Shown piece after piece: positions 1-8,936 of a DNA stretch of 64,000 nt. Under the pieces are notes generated by a model. It ran no database searches, was not told the DNA's origin, and saw only the letters and a list, made by a program, of their open reading frames with translations. The position numbers and the translations under genes were made by a program. Position 1 is the stretch's first letter. The number at the start of each line of letters is the position of its first letter. The stretch covers positions 5,890,001 through 5,954,000 of the forward strand of contig NZ_JACHMF010000001.1 of NCBI RefSeq assembly GCF_014204895.1. The letters run 5' to 3'. The DNA comes from Paractinoplanes abujensis (lineage in GTDB: Bacteria > Actinomycetota > Actinomycetes > Mycobacteriales > Micromonosporaceae).

Positions 1-1125
1 ACCACGACCACTATCGGCGCCGGCAGCATCATCAGCGACGCCCGGCTGCCCGACACCCCTACCAGCCCCAACGCGATGGTCAACCTGGCCACCGGGGGCA
101 TGATCGGCCTGCTGCTCGGGCTGGGCCTGGCCTTCGTCCGGGAACGCTTCGACCGCCGCCTGCGCTCGGCCGCCGACGTGCGCGACCGGGGGCGCATGCA
201 TGTGCTGGCCGCCCTGGACGAGCGCACCACCCCGCACTTCGACGACGTGCTGCAGCCCTACGGGGCCGGCGGCCGGGTCTTCAACCGCCTGCGCAACGAG
301 GTGCTGGCCACCATGCCGGCCGGTCAGCAGGTCATCGTGGTCACCGGGGCCAGCCGCGGTTCGGCCAGCACGCTGGTCGCCGCCAACCTGGCCGCGGCCC
401 TCGCCCGTACGGGCAGTGAAGTGGTCCTGATCGGCGCTCACCTGCCGGACAGCGTCGTGGACGCCGCCCCGATCGCCCGGATGCTCGGTGTCTCGGCCGT
501 CCCGGGCCTGTCCGACCTGCTGGCGGGCCGGGTCGGCCTGGCCCGCGCGCTGCAGCGCACCCCGCGCATCCCGTCGCTGCGGGTCATCACCACCGGCGGC
601 GCGGCCACCGCGGCCGGGCTCATGCAGTCGCAGCGGCTCAAGGACACCCTGGAGACGCTGCGCGGCCAGGGCGGCTACATCGTGATCGAGGCGCCCTCGA
701 CCGCCAGCAGCGCCGACGCGCAGAGCCTGGCCAGCCTGGCCGACGCGGCCATCCTGGCCGTCGAGCTGCGCCGGGCCCGCCGCCCCGCCCTGCTCGACGC
801 GGCCGAGCAGTTGCAGCGGGTCGGCACGCCCCTGCTGGGGGCCGTCGTGCTGCCGCGCCTGACCAACCTGCGCACCGCGGAGCCGGTCGGCCCGGCCGTC
901 ACGCTCACGCCGCCGGCCCCGTCGGCGGGCCCGCGCCCGGACGAGACCGCCGTGCTCGACCGTGACCTGATGCCGCCCCAGCGGTTCCCGACCAACACGA
1001 TGTCGGCCGCCGAGAAGGCCGCGCAGCAGGTGCGTCCGCGGGTCGCGGACAGCGCGGAGGAGATCACCGCGGTGATCGACATGTCCGGCCTGGACGTCAA
1101 GGCGCAGGACGGCGACAAGCAGTGA
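1..1125 (+). CDS. Wzz/CpsC-type polysaccharide chain-length protein with degenerate P-loop domain (5' partial)
   Basis: The reading frame is open from base 1, so the N-terminus lies outside the window; 374 residues are visible. A Pro-rich stretch (ARLPDTPTSPN) leads into a membrane segment (GGMIGLLLGLGLAF) and a basic ERFDRRLRSAADV tail, the usual end of a Wzz-type periplasmic domain. A cytoplasmic domain resembling bacterial tyrosine kinase (BY-kinase/MinD-like) follows. Its P-loop position reads GASRGSAST, without the Walker A lysine, so ATP hydrolysis is doubtful. By family it would set polymer length in a Wzx/Wzy exopolysaccharide system at the inner membrane. It overlaps the next gene by GTGA. 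Family assignment is firm; kinase activity is unlikely. Confidence 0.8.
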   Translation, partial: TTTTIGAGSIISDARLPDTPTSPNAMVNLATGGMIGLLLGLGLAFVRERFDRRLRSAADVRDRGRMHVLAALDERTTPHFDDVLQPYGAGGRVFNRLRNEVLATMPAGQQVIVVTGASRGSASTLVAANLAAALARTGSEVVLIGAHLPDSVVDAAPIARMLGVSAVPGLSDLLAGRVGLARALQRTPRIPSLRVITTGGAATAAGLMQSQRLKDTLETLRGQGGYIVIEAPSTASSADAQSLASLADAAILAVELRRARRPALLDAAEQLQRVGTPLLGAVVLPRLTNLRTAEPVGPAVTLTPPAPSAGPRPDETAVLDRDLMPPQRFPTNTMSAAEKAAQQVRPRVADSAEEITAVIDMSGLDVKAQDGDKQ

Positions 1126-2492
1126 CCCAGGTGTCTGCGGCCGCGGTGCCCAGCACCGGCGGCCCGGCCCCGGACGTCCGCAAGATGGCGCTGCCGGCCT
1201 GGCCGGTGGCGAGCATCCTGGCGTTCTATCCGGTCTGGTGGGCGCTCGGCCTGGGCGTGCTGATCTTCGCGCTGATGGCCGTGCCGATGCTGTTCCTGCT
1301 GATCCGCCGGCGTACGGCCGGGCGCCCGCTGCGGCTGCCGCCGGGCTTCGTGTGGTGGGTCGTCTTCCTGGTCGCCGTGGTGGTCAGCATCGGCGCACTC
1401 GGGGCCGACCCGGCGGGCACGGTGGCCGGGCACGCGACGGGCCGCCTGCTGCCGGCGGGTTACAAGTTCCTCATGTACGGCGCGCTGACCGTCCTGCTGG
1501 TCTACGCGGGCAACCTGACCGAGGCCGAACTGCCCCGCCGGCGACTGGTCCGGCTGCTGGGCTGGCTGTTCGTGGTGACCGTGCTGGGCGGCCTGCTCGG
1601 CATGGTGGCGGGCAATTTCGAGTTCACCTCACCGGTCGAGTGGCTGCTGCCGTCGGGGGTGCGCAACAAGGGCTTCGTGCAGTCGCTCGTGCATCCGTAC
1701 GCGGCCCAGATCATGGACATCGTCGGCGACAGCCAGCCGCGCCCGGCCGCCCCCTGGGGCTACACGAACACCTGGGGCAACAACTTCTGCCTGCTGGCGG
1801 GCTGGCTCGTCGTCGCCGCGGGCCAGGCCAGGAGCGGCAAGGCGAAGTTCTGGGCGGTCGTGTGCCTGGTCGTCTCGGTCGTGCCCGCCGTCGTGTCGCT
1901 CAACCGCGGCCTCTGGATCGGCGTCGGCGTACTCGTCCTCTACGTGGCGGTCCGCTACGTCCTGGCCGGCCGGCTCTGGATCATCGGGGCGGTCACGGTG
2001 GCGGGCGCTCTGCTCGGGGTCGCCCTGCTCGCCACGCCGCTCGGTGACGTGGTCGGCGCCCGGCTCGACAACGGCAAGTCCAACGGTGTGCGCTCGTTCC
2101 TGATCGACCGGGCCCTCGACGGCTTCCGGGAGTCGCCGGTGATCGGCTACGGCGGCACCCGCAACACGCTCGGTGGCCGCAACTCGATCACGGTCGGGGA
2201 GAGTGCCGGCTGCGAGCGCTGCGGCAACTTCACCGTCGGCGGCAACGGGCAGCTGTGGCAGTTGCTCTACTCGCACGGCGCGGTCGGCACGGCCGGCTAT
2301 CTCGGCTTCTTCGCGTACGGGCTGTGGCGGTTCCGGCGTGATCGCAGTGCCATCGGGGTGGCCGCCTCCGCGGCGATCGTCACGTCTTTCTCCGCGATGC
2401 TCTGGTACAACTCGCTGGTCACCCCCTTGGCCTTCATGGTTCTGGCCTTCGCGCTGCTCTGGCGCAATTCGATCGAGGGGGAAACGACATGA
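1122..2492 (+). CDS. O-antigen ligase/Wzy-type polysaccharide polymerase, membrane protein
   Basis: This 456-residue protein has roughly ten or more hydrophobic segments spread over its length. The long extracytoplasmic loop near residues 330-375 carries the motif ESPVIGYGGTRN, typical of the O-antigen ligase/polymerase (Wzy_C) domain. By family it would join lipid-linked repeat units into a polymer on the outer face of the membrane, or ligate the polymer to an acceptor. Start GTG 1122 overlaps the TGA of the Wzz-like gene and the stop overlaps the next ATG (ATGA), so the operon is translationally coupled. Polymerase and ligase cannot be told apart from sequence alone; polymerase is preferred because Wzz- and Wzx-like genes flank it. 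Confidence 0.8.
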   Translation: MTQVSAAAVPSTGGPAPDVRKMALPAWPVASILAFYPVWWALGLGVLIFALMAVPMLFLLIRRRTAGRPLRLPPGFVWWVVFLVAVVVSIGALGADPAGTVAGHATGRLLPAGYKFLMYGALTVLLVYAGNLTEAELPRRRLVRLLGWLFVVTVLGGLLGMVAGNFEFTSPVEWLLPSGVRNKGFVQSLVHPYAAQIMDIVGDSQPRPAAPWGYTNTWGNNFCLLAGWLVVAAGQARSGKAKFWAVVCLVVSVVPAVVSLNRGLWIGVGVLVLYVAVRYVLAGRLWIIGAVTVAGALLGVALLATPLGDVVGARLDNGKSNGVRSFLIDRALDGFRESPVIGYGGTRNTLGGRNSITVGESAGCERCGNFTVGGNGQLWQLLYSHGAVGTAGYLGFFAYGLWRFRRDRSAIGVAASAAIVTSFSAMLWYNSLVTPLAFMVLAFALLWRNSIEGETT

Positions 2493-3718
2493 GTCCGGTG
2501 AGGACCGCGCCCGCCGAGCTGACCGCGGGGGACGCGGAGCTGCGCACCCGCTACCTGAACGAGGTGCTCGGCCTCCTCTACCCGCCGCCGTGCCGCACCG
2601 ACGGCTCGCCCGGCACCCCGATCGCCGAGTACATGGTGGTGCCGGACGCCCGCCGGCCCAAGCTGCTGGTGCCGTCGACCTCGCGCCGGGTGGCCGCGGC
2701 CGCCGTGCGCCGCTACGCCGAACCGCAGTCGCGTTCGGCCAAGCTCAAGCGCGAGGCCGTCGTGGCCGCCGTGCGCACGGGTGCCTCGAGCGTGCTGCTG
2801 CGCGACCGGATCCGGGTCACCGGCCCGTTCTCGCACAGCATCGACGGGCACCTGAGCGAGGCGCTGGGCCGTGAGCTGTCGGTCAGCGTGCACATCGGCC
2901 CGGCCCGGGCCAACCGCAAGCCGGTGCTGCAGCTGATCGGGCCGGACGGCGACACCTTCGGCTTCGGCAAGCTCGGCACCGGGCCGCTCACCCAGGCCCT
3001 CGTACGGGCGGAGACCGCGGCCCTGACGTCGCTGGCCCACAGCGGCCTGACCAAGCTGGTCATCCCCCGCGTGCTGCACGCCGGGCAGTGGCGCGGGCTC
3101 GAGGTGCTGGTGCAGTCGGCGCTGCCGGTGTGGCTGCCCCGCGCGCCGCTGAGCCGGCGCAGGCTGGTCGCGGCCATGCTCGACATCGCCGGGTGCTGCG
3201 GCTACACGACGGGGGCACTGTCCGGCAGTGCGTACTGGCACGACCTGCGGGCCCGGCTGGCCGAGGTGGGCGACCGGCCCGAGGGCGTGGGGCTCGCGGC
3301 GGCGGCCGAGCTGCTGGTCCAGCGGGCCGGCGAGATCGTGCTGCGGTACGGCGCGTGGCACGGCGACTGGGCCCCCTGGAACATGGCCAACATCGCCGAC
3401 GGGCTGCTGGTCTGGGACTGGGAGCGGTTCGCGTCGGGCGTGCCGCTGGGCTTCGACGCCGTGCACCACGAGCTGCAGCGGCGGATCCAGTCCACCGGCG
3501 ACGCCAAGGACGCCGTCGAGGCGACCGTGCGGCGCTCGGCCGAGCTGCTGGCGCCGTTCGGTGTGCCGGTGGACGGCCGCGAGGCGACCGCGCTGCTCTA
3601 CCTGGTCGACCTGGCCACCCGATACCTGACCGACCGCCAGGCCGAGGCGGGCGCCCGCCTGGGCGTGCTCGGCACCTGGCTGCTGCCGGTGCTGATCCGG
3701 CGGGTCGAGGAGCTCTGA
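2489..3718 (+). CDS. APH/choline-kinase-fold phosphotransferase-like protein in the EPS operon
   Basis: This 409-residue protein carries HGDWAPWNMAN near residue 290 followed by VWDWERF. This matches the catalytic HxDxxxxN and metal-binding acidic motif of the aminoglycoside phosphotransferase/choline kinase fold. The N-terminal 200 residues are not recognisable as another family. It overlaps its upstream neighbour by ATGA and sits 11 bases before a sulfotransferase gene. The location suggests it phosphorylates a sugar, lipid carrier or small-molecule decoration of the polysaccharide rather than an antibiotic. Fold assignment is from motifs; the substrate is unknown. Confidence 0.65.
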   Translation: MSPVRTAPAELTAGDAELRTRYLNEVLGLLYPPPCRTDGSPGTPIAEYMVVPDARRPKLLVPSTSRRVAAAAVRRYAEPQSRSAKLKREAVVAAVRTGASSVLLRDRIRVTGPFSHSIDGHLSEALGRELSVSVHIGPARANRKPVLQLIGPDGDTFGFGKLGTGPLTQALVRAETAALTSLAHSGLTKLVIPRVLHAGQWRGLEVLVQSALPVWLPRAPLSRRRLVAAMLDIAGCCGYTTGALSGSAYWHDLRARLAEVGDRPEGVGLAAAAELLVQRAGEIVLRYGAWHGDWAPWNMANIADGLLVWDWERFASGVPLGFDAVHHELQRRIQSTGDAKDAVEATVRRSAELLAPFGVPVDGREATALLYLVDLATRYLTDRQAEAGARLGVLGTWLLPVLIRRVEEL

Positions 3719-3729
3719 GGAGACCAACC

Positions 3730-4605
3730 ATGGACGTACGCAAATTGCCGGCGCCGATGAAGCGCGTCGTGCACCTGGGCTCCCGCTCGTACGGCAGGCT
3801 GACCGCGCCGGGCCGGATGACCCCCACCTTCCTGATCTGCGGCGGGCAGCGCTGCGGCACGACGTCGCTGTATCGCGCGCTGGCCGGGCATCCCGTGGTG
3901 CTCAAGGCCGTGCTGCACAAGGGGGTGCACTACTTCGACACCTCGTACGACCGCGGGATGGCCTGGTACAAGGGGCACTTCCCGCTCGTGCGCAGCGGCG
4001 AGAAGGTCGGTGAGCGCTACGGCGTGCAGCCGCAGACGTTCGAGTCGAGCCCGTATTACATGTACCACCCGCAGGCGGCCGCCCGGATCGCCCGCGACCT
4101 GCCGCACGCCCGGCTGCTCGTGCTCGTCCGCGACCCGGTCGAACGCGCCTACTCGCAGCACCACCACGAGGTCGCCCGCGGCTTCGAGACCGAGCGCGAC
4201 TTCGGGGCCGCGATCGCCCTCGAACCGGCCCGCCTGCACAAGCAGGAGGAGCGGCTGGCCGAGGACCCGAAGTTCTACAGCTTCAGCCACCAGCACCACG
4301 CCTACCGGGCCCGCGGCGAGTACGCCCGCTACCTGAGCGTGATGGCGCAGCACGTGGGCCGTGAACGCATCCACGTGATGGAGAGCGAGCGGTTCTTCAG
4401 CGACCCCGAGGACGTCTACGACGAGGTGTGCGAGTTCCTCGGCCTGCCCAGCTATCTGGAACGGCCGCCGTTCGAGCGGCACAACGCCCGGCCCCGCGAG
4501 AGCGACATGGACCCGGCCCTGCGCCGCGAACTGAGCGACTACTACCTGCCGCACGACGAGGCCCTGGCCCGCTGGCTGGGACGCAAGCCGGTATGGCGGT
4601 CCTAG
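3730..4605 (+). CDS. PAPS-dependent sulfotransferase
   Basis: The start is ATG 3730 behind AGGAG (3718-3722). The 291-residue product has the 5'-phosphosulfate loop GGQRCGTTSLYRAL near residue 36 and the 3'-phosphate-binding stretch VLVRDPVERAYSQHHHE near residue 130, both hallmarks of the sulfotransferase_1 family. It would transfer sulfate from 3'-phosphoadenosine 5'-phosphosulfate to a hydroxyl, and its place between polymerase and flippase genes points to sulfation of the polysaccharide unit. A second, different sulfotransferase lies at 11104. The 3' end overlaps the start of the flippase gene by 13 bases. Confidence 0.88.
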   Translation: MDVRKLPAPMKRVVHLGSRSYGRLTAPGRMTPTFLICGGQRCGTTSLYRALAGHPVVLKAVLHKGVHYFDTSYDRGMAWYKGHFPLVRSGEKVGERYGVQPQTFESSPYYMYHPQAAARIARDLPHARLLVLVRDPVERAYSQHHHEVARGFETERDFGAAIALEPARLHKQEERLAEDPKFYSFSHQHHAYRARGEYARYLSVMAQHVGRERIHVMESERFFSDPEDVYDEVCEFLGLPSYLERPPFERHNARPRESDMDPALRRELSDYYLPHDEALARWLGRKPVWRS

Positions 4606-6122
4606 ACAGGCCCGCCGCCGGTGCTCGCGGCGCGGCCCGGGGCGGGCTGGCCAACATGGCCGGTTCGGCGCTGGCCGGCGGCACCGGGGTGGTGGTCACC
4701 TGGGTGGTGGCCCGCTCGCTGGGGGCCGAGCAGGCCGGCGCGTTCTTCGCCGCCACCGCGGCCTTCGTGCTGGCCGGCGGGCTGGCCAAGCTGGGCACCC
4801 CGACCGGGCTGGTCTACTGGCCGGCCCGGCTGCGCGCCACCGGCCGGGCCCACCTGCTGGGCGCCTGCCTGCGTACGGGCCTGACGCCGGTGATGGTGCT
4901 GTCGGTCGCGCTCGCGGTCGCGCTGTGGCTGACCGCGCCGGCGATCGCCCGGATGACCGCGGGCGAGGCCGGGCACGTGGTCGCCGCGCACACCGCGGGC
5001 CTGCGGGTGCTGGCGGTCTTCCTGCCGTTGCAGGCGATGACCGACGCGCTGCTCACCGCCACCCGGGGCTATCGCGCGATGCGGCCCACGGTGATGCTCG
5101 ACCGGGTGGTGCGCAGCGGGCTGCAGCTCGTGCTGGTCGGGATCGCGGGCGTCACATCACTGTGGACAGCCGCCTCGCTGCCCGCGTTCGCGCTGGCCTG
5201 GGCCGCACCCTATCTGCCGGTGACGATCCTTTCCGCGTACGCCCTCCGGCGGCTCTACCGCAAGACGGAGCCGACCGGCGTCCCCGCCCGGCGGGCCGAA
5301 CGCAGGGCCCTGCGCCGCGAGTTCTGGCGGTTCACCGGTCCGCGCGCGATCGCCAGCGTGGCCCAGCTGGCCCTGCAACGAATCGACGTGCTGCTCGTGG
5401 CGGTGCTGGGGGGCCTGGTCCCGGCGGCGGTCTACGCGGTCGCGGGCCGCTTCGTCGTGCTGATCCAGTTCGCCAACCAGGGCATCTCCCAGTCCGTGCA
5501 GCCGCGCCTGGCCGAGGCGCTGGCCGTGGACGACCGGCGCACCGCCAACGACCTCTACCGGACCGCCACGGGCTGGCTCGTCCTGGTGACGTGGCCGGTC
5601 AACCTGCTGGTGATCTTCTTCGCGCCGGTGTGGCTGCGGCTGTTCGGCGACCGGTACGCGGCCGAGGGCGTCCCGGTCGTCGCCGTGCTGGCGGCCGCGA
5701 TGCTGGTCGCCACCGGCTGCGGGATGGTCGACATGGTGCTCGCGATGGCCGGCCGCACCTCGTGGAACCTGGTCAACGTGCTCGTCGCGCTGGCCGTCAC
5801 GGTTGCCCTCGACGTGCTGCTGATCCCCCGGTTCGGCGCTCTGGGCGCGGCGATCGGGCTGGCCTGCGCGATGGTCGTCAACAACCTGCTGCCGCTGATC
5901 CAGGTCGGGCGCTCGGCTGGGCTGCACCCGTTCGGCCGGGGCACCCGGGCCGCCGCGCTGCTCTCAGTCGTCTGCTTCGGCGCGCTCCCGTGGGCCCTGG
6001 TCGCCGTCACCGGCCGGGCCCTCGCGATGGTGATCGCCGTCCCCGCTTTCCTGGCCGGCACCTGGCTCCTGCGCGTCCCGCTCGCACTGGACGCGTTCCG
6101 ACCGAATCGTTCGAACTCATGA
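4593..6122 (+). CDS. Wzx-type polysaccharide flippase (MOP superfamily)
   Basis: This 509-residue polytopic protein has about 12-14 hydrophobic helices, the pattern of polysaccharide-transporter/MATE-like flippases. Early residues AARGGLANMAGSALAGGTG and the ARSLGAEQAG stretch after helix 1 resemble the family's N-terminal signature. It would move lipid-linked repeat units across the membrane. ATG 4593 lies within the end of the sulfotransferase gene; longer in-frame extension upstream would only overlap that gene and is rejected. A strong RBS for the next gene begins right at its TGA. Confidence 0.82.
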   Translation: MAVLDRPAAGARGAARGGLANMAGSALAGGTGVVVTWVVARSLGAEQAGAFFAATAAFVLAGGLAKLGTPTGLVYWPARLRATGRAHLLGACLRTGLTPVMVLSVALAVALWLTAPAIARMTAGEAGHVVAAHTAGLRVLAVFLPLQAMTDALLTATRGYRAMRPTVMLDRVVRSGLQLVLVGIAGVTSLWTAASLPAFALAWAAPYLPVTILSAYALRRLYRKTEPTGVPARRAERRALRREFWRFTGPRAIASVAQLALQRIDVLLVAVLGGLVPAAVYAVAGRFVVLIQFANQGISQSVQPRLAEALAVDDRRTANDLYRTATGWLVLVTWPVNLLVIFFAPVWLRLFGDRYAAEGVPVVAVLAAAMLVATGCGMVDMVLAMAGRTSWNLVNVLVALAVTVALDVLLIPRFGALGAAIGLACAMVVNNLLPLIQVGRSAGLHPFGRGTRAAALLSVVCFGALPWALVAVTGRALAMVIAVPAFLAGTWLLRVPLALDAFRPNRSNS

Positions 6123-6132
6123 GGAGGACGAG

Positions 6133-6867
6133 TTGACCACCGACTACACCAAGGTGTTCCAGGACACCGATGCCGTCGAGAAGTACGAGACGATCACGTA
6201 CGCACCGGACAGCTACGCCTCGCAGATCAACGAACGGCAGCAGGACTACCTGCGCACGCTGGTGCGGCGCGAGTTCGGCGAGCTCGCCCCGGTGCAGCAC
6301 GACTTCGCCTGCGGCACCGGCCGGGCCATCCGCACGCTGCACGGCCTGGTGCGCGAGGCCCACGGCTACGACACGTCGGCCGAGATGATGGCCAAGGCGG
6401 CCCAAGTCGGGTCGCGGGCCAACTGGCACCAGGTGGCGCCGGACGGGCCCGTGCCGCACCCGGTGCCGGCCGGCTTCCCGGCCATCGTGACGATGTTCCG
6501 GCTGCTGCTCAACGTCGACGAGACCGTACGGGACCGCGCGCTCGCCTTCGCCGCCAAGGCCCTGCCCACCGCCGACTCGGGCATCCTGGTCGTCGAGAAC
6601 CACGGCAACGCCGGCTCCGTGCGGCACCTGCGGGCCCGCCGCCACCAGGGCGAGCGCTGGTTCGCCGAGCTCTCCCACGAGCAGGTCGCGACGCTGCTCG
6701 ACCGGCACGGCTTCGTCATCGTCGAACGGCGCGGCTTCTCCATGATCACGCCGTCGCTGCACGGCAACCCGGTCGCGCGGGCCGCCGACGCCGCCGTGCG
6801 CCGGCTCCCGGGCAGCGACGCGTACGCGGTCAACGTCCTCTACACGGCCCGGCGTGTCCATGCGTAA
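6133..6867 (+). CDS. Class I SAM-dependent methyltransferase
   Basis: The 244-residue protein has a SAM-binding motif I variant HDFACGTGRAIRTL near residue 58 and a motif-like FPAIVTMFRLLLNVD further on, consistent with a small-molecule class I methyltransferase. The start is TTG 6133, chosen because GAGGAGG (6121-6127) lies 5 bases upstream and no ATG/GTG fits as well. Its position in the EPS operon suggests O-methylation of a sugar or of the chain terminus; methyl capping of chain ends is known in some Wzz/Wzy systems, but here it is inference. Confidence 0.78.
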   Translation: MTTDYTKVFQDTDAVEKYETITYAPDSYASQINERQQDYLRTLVRREFGELAPVQHDFACGTGRAIRTLHGLVREAHGYDTSAEMMAKAAQVGSRANWHQVAPDGPVPHPVPAGFPAIVTMFRLLLNVDETVRDRALAFAAKALPTADSGILVVENHGNAGSVRHLRARRHQGERWFAELSHEQVATLLDRHGFVIVERRGFSMITPSLHGNPVARAADAAVRRLPGSDAYAVNVLYTARRVHA

Positions 6868-7852
6868 GGCCTTGGTGATCCTGGCCGCCCTGACCATGCT
6901 GCTGAGTGGCTGCACGAAGGACGAGAAGCCGCCGCAGCCGCCCGCGCCCGACCTGACGAGCGCACCCAGCGGCGTCGCCGTCAACCAGGGCCCGTTCCGG
7001 TCGGGGCCGGTGGCGGCGCCCGCGCGCGGGGCCCTGTTCGGGGCGTGGATCAAACCGGACGCGCTGACCCACGTGGGCCGGCTGGCCGCCGTCGACAGCC
7101 TGCAGGCCGACCTGGGCCGCCCGCTGAAGATCGTGAACACGTACCGGCGCTTCGAGCAGATGGTCGGCACCCCCTCGGACAAGGAGTTCCTGGCCCGCGG
7201 GGCGACGCTGATGGTCAGCTGGGCCACCGGCGACAACCGGTCCATCCTGGACGGCGAGCACGACGACCTGATCCGCAAACAGGCCCGCGCCGTCCGCAAG
7301 ATCAAAGAACCGGTGCTGCTGCGGATGCGCTGGGAGATGGACCGGCCCAACCTGCGCGCGACCATGTGGTCGGGCGAGGACTACATCGCGGCCTGGAAAT
7401 ACGTACGGGCGATCTTCGCCCAGGAACGGGCGACCAACGTGTCGTGGGTGTGGTGCCCGACCGCCGAAGGCTTCATCCGGGGCGACGCCCCCGCGTTCTA
7501 CCCCGGCGACGACCAGGTCGACTGGACGTGCGTCGACGTCTACGCGGGTGAACGCTTCGAGCCCATCGGCGACCTGATGGCGCCGTTCCTGACATGGGCC
7601 GCCGCGCGCCCCAAGCCCATCGTCATCGGTGAGTTCGGCGTGGCCAAGGCGTGGGGCTCGGCCGGCCGGGCCGACTGGCTCAAGGACGCCCGGCGCACCT
7701 TCAAGGCGAATCCGCAGATCAAGGCCATCGCCTACTTCGAGTCCGACCCCGAAGGCAACGGCCCGACCAAACAGTTCCAGCTCACCGGCGACACCGCGGC
7801 GTTCCGGGAGTTCCATCGGATGGCGAAGGACCCCTGGTTCACGCCGCGCTGA
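6860..7852 (+). CDS. GH26-like glycoside hydrolase lipoprotein
   Basis: A lipoprotein signal (hydrophobic ALVILAALTML then lipobox LSGC, Cys at residue 19) anchors a mature domain of about 310 residues. LLRMRWEMD supplies a candidate acid/base Glu, and KPIVIGEFGVAKAW a candidate nucleophile Glu, matching the glycoside hydrolase family 26 layout (endo-mannanase-type clan A). An in-frame GTG at 6854 is an alternative start. It overlaps the methyltransferase gene by 8 bases and is the last gene of the operon. In EPS loci such enzymes typically trim or release nascent polymer at the cell surface; substrate unknown. Confidence 0.75.
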   Translation: MRKALVILAALTMLLSGCTKDEKPPQPPAPDLTSAPSGVAVNQGPFRSGPVAAPARGALFGAWIKPDALTHVGRLAAVDSLQADLGRPLKIVNTYRRFEQMVGTPSDKEFLARGATLMVSWATGDNRSILDGEHDDLIRKQARAVRKIKEPVLLRMRWEMDRPNLRATMWSGEDYIAAWKYVRAIFAQERATNVSWVWCPTAEGFIRGDAPAFYPGDDQVDWTCVDVYAGERFEPIGDLMAPFLTWAAARPKPIVIGEFGVAKAWGSAGRADWLKDARRTFKANPQIKAIAYFESDPEGNGPTKQFQLTGDTAAFREFHRMAKDPWFTPR

Positions 7853-7858
7853 CCGATG

Positions 7859-7896
7859 CTCCGGCCGGGCCCGCTGACCCGCGGGCCCGGCCGGAG
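7859..7896. terminator. 16-bp GC hairpin terminating the EPS operon (bidirectional position)
   Basis: A perfect 16-bp inverted repeat (arms 7859-7874 and 7881-7896) with a 6-base loop lies between two convergent genes, 6 bases after the GH26 stop and 1 base before the stop of the facing gene. There is no U-tract, as is common for actinobacterial terminators. It can serve both strands. Confidence 0.8.
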
Positions 7897-7897
7897 A

Positions 7898-8371
7898 TCA
7901 CGCGATCACGGTCCAGACAGTGGTGCAGTCGTAGTAGTTGGCGACGTTCGAGGGAATCGTCACCGCGTTGTCGTCGTAGAGGCAGGTCTTGAACTTGATC
8001 GTGGAGCCTTCTCGGAAGTTCTTGTTGCACTTGCCGATGGTCAAGTACCCGTCGTTGTTGACGCACGAGCCCCAGCGGTAGAGCGTCGACGAACCGGGAA
8101 GATAGTTGTGCCAGTAGATCGCGGCCGAATGCCCGTCCCGGGCCGTGTCCTGCACCCGGAAGATGTCACCGTCGTGCTGAAAACAGCCGAGCGCGCCGTA
8201 ACCCTCGGGGATGCACCCGTCGGCGCCCGACCAGGTCGCCGAGACCGTGTGATCGAACTCGAAGGCGCTGGCCGCGACGGCGGGGGCCGAGGTCATCGAG
8301 AGGGTGGCCGCCGCGACGGCGACAACCGCGAGCAGTCTGCGCAGGATCGCCGTCCGGCCGTGGCCGCTCAT
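7898..8371 (-). CDS. Small secreted protein, paralogue of its upstream neighbour
   Basis: The 157-residue product has a Sec signal peptide (basic RTAILRR, then a hydrophobic Ala/Val core ending APAVAASA). The mature part shares the scaffold GDxFxVxDxAxDGHSAAxYWHNYLPGS, LYRWGSCVN and CNKNFxEGS with the protein encoded just upstream, plus matching Cys residues likely to form disulfides. I do not recognise the family. The ATG at 8371 overlaps the stop of the upstream gene (ATGA), so the two are co-translated; longer in-frame extension into that gene is not credible. The product is extracellular and may bind surface polysaccharide or a protein partner, but no function can be assigned. Confidence 0.75.
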   Translation of the reverse strand: MSGHGRTAILRRLLAVVAVAAATLSMTSAPAVAASAFEFDHTVSATWSGADGCIPEGYGALGCFQHDGDIFRVQDTARDGHSAAIYWHNYLPGSSTLYRWGSCVNNDGYLTIGKCNKNFREGSTIKFKTCLYDDNAVTIPSNVANYYDCTTVWTVIA

Positions 8372-8811
8372 GCGTACGTCCGCTTGACCGCGCTGCACTG
8401 GAAGTAGTTGTTGACGTCCGAGGGCGTCGTCCCCGAGTCGTAAGCGCAAACCTTGTAGTCGATCCGCGAGCCCTCGACGAAGTTCTTGTTGCACTGACCC
8501 GAATCGCCGTTGCCGTTGCTGTTCACGCAGGATCCCCAGCGGTACAACGCCGTTGAGCCGGGCAGGTAGTTGTGCCAGTAGACGGCGGCCGAGTGCCCGT
8601 CCGCCGCCTGATCCCAGACATGGAAGACGTCCCCGTCCGGATCGAATTCGCCGCAGCCCGCGTCGGAGTAGATGAGGCAGATGATCAGACCCTTCGCCTC
8701 AGTGCGGTTGAACTCGAACGGGTTGGCCGCACTCGCCGGCGCGGCGACCGCGAAGGAGGCGACGACCGCGGCTACGAAAGCCGCCAACAGGGTTGGTATC
8801 CGCCGAATCAT
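8368..8811 (-). CDS. Small secreted protein, first of a tandem pair
   Basis: This 147-residue protein has a signal peptide (MIRR start, Ala/Val-rich core, APASA before the mature end). Its mature domain is collinear with that of the downstream paralogue: conserved DGHSAA, YWHNYLPGS, LYRWGSCVN and CNKNF blocks with about six cysteines. A GAGAGAG-like ribosome site lies just upstream of the ATG. The pair probably arose by tandem duplication and then diverged. No known domain is recognised. Confidence 0.75.
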   Translation of the reverse strand: MIRRIPTLLAAFVAAVVASFAVAAPASAANPFEFNRTEAKGLIICLIYSDAGCGEFDPDGDVFHVWDQAADGHSAAVYWHNYLPGSTALYRWGSCVNSNGNGDSGQCNKNFVEGSRIDYKVCAYDSGTTPSDVNNYFQCSAVKRTYA

Positions 8812-8936
8812 GCTTCTCTCTCTTTCGCTCGACCCGTCGCCCCATCCACCGCCGCCTCATTCACGGCCGCCGATGAACGCGCGGGAAACGAAAGATAAGC
8901 GGCACCCGTATATCCGCCGCATATTCGACCCTCGCC

